Shown here piece after piece: positions 6,069 to 6,152 of a stretch of DNA of 6,152 bases (position 1 is its first letter; each line of letters begins with the position of its first letter). Source of the DNA: Thermoanaerobaculales bacterium (GTDB taxonomy: Bacteria > Acidobacteriota > Thermoanaerobaculia > Thermoanaerobaculales > Sulfomarinibacteraceae); assembly GCA_025456385.1 (NCBI GenBank), contig JALOKS010000163.1:1-6152 (forward strand), in the 5' to 3' direction. A model generated the notes under the pieces. It saw only the letters and a program-made list of their open reading frames with translations. It ran no database searches and had not been told where the DNA came from. The translations under genes were made by a program, and so were the position numbers.

Positions 6069-6152
6069 ATGGTAGAATCCCTCCGCCGCTGGTTCAGCTT
6101 CACCCGGCGGCATGCCCATCGGCGCAGAGCCGCACGATGGACCCCCCGGGAG
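6069..6152 (+). CDS. possible start of a gene, runs off the window
   Basis: From ATG at 6069 the frame is open for 28 codons to the end of the window: MVESLRRWFSFTRR followed by more Arg/His-rich residues. I do not recognise it. The upstream GGTGG is a poor Shine-Dalgarno match, and several codons end in A or T, less GC-biased than the genes nearby. The promoter-like TAGAAT lies inside codons 2-4. If that promoter is real, transcription starts downstream and this ATG cannot be the start. Another ATG at 6112 is the alternative. Confidence 0.25.
   Translation, partial: MVESLRRWFSFTRRHAHRRRAARWTPRE
6070..6078 (+). promoter_or_regulatory. extended -10 promoter-like element near the right edge
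   Basis: TGG followed by TAGAAT (6073-6078) has the same TGN-TAGAATC form as the guaA promoter. Transcription would start near 6085. The first bases (6085-6111) can fold into an 8-bp stem (GCCGCTGG with CCGGCGGC, one G-U pair, 11-base loop), ending right before an ATG at 6112. This could head an RNA gene or a structured leader. Too little sequence remains to tell. Confidence 0.4.

Noticed and set aside
6085..6152. Start of a tRNA, SRP RNA or other known RNA
   Set aside because: GGTTCAGC resembles a T-loop fragment, but no acceptor stem or anticodon arm can be built and the rest is outside the window.

Overview
The window is GC-rich bacterial DNA (roughly 70% G+C by eye, strong G/C bias at third codon positions). 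It holds five well-supported protein genes plus an open tail. Nothing fixes the taxon. GC content, a split complex I operon, a leaderless-looking guaA and GAATTC-type heptamer arrays would fit Acidobacteriota-like or other high-GC environmental lineages, but that is a guess.

Left part (1-3667, minus strand): a complex I (NADH:quinone oxidoreductase) operon read right to left as nuoA - nuoE - nuoF - nuoG. Each junction is a 4-base stop/start overlap (ATGA, GTGA, ATGA), so the genes are translationally coupled. nuoG is open to the left window edge and its 3' end is missing. All iron-sulfur ligand motifs expected of NuoE, NuoF and NuoG are present, including the extra N7 site in NuoG. NuoB, NuoC and NuoD, which usually lie between nuoA and nuoE, are absent here. 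A sigma70-like promoter (TTGACC, 17 bases, TAGGAT) sits just ahead of nuoA.

Middle (3772-4227, minus strand): a small four-helix membrane protein of unknown function with a strong Shine-Dalgarno sequence, upstream of the nuo promoter. A 92-base divergent intergenic region separates it from guaA. This region holds a perfect 8-bp GC palindrome and an extended -10 promoter so close to the guaA ATG that the mRNA is probably leaderless.

Right part (4320-5852, plus strand): complete guaA (GMP synthetase, 510 aa). After it, 5853-6068 has no convincing gene. It carries two arrays of a 7-base GAATTCG-type repeat in opposite orientation around a 124-base core. The last ~85 bases contain a second TGN-TAGAAT promoter-like element and an open frame running off the edge, so another gene or RNA probably starts there.

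Functionally the window joins the NADH-oxidising module of the respiratory chain (NuoEFG) plus one membrane subunit (NuoA) to an unrelated purine biosynthesis gene. I see no defence system, mobile element with a transposase, CRISPR array, tRNA or rRNA. The most unusual points are the nuoA-nuoE junction, the compact NuoG and the inverted heptamer arrays.
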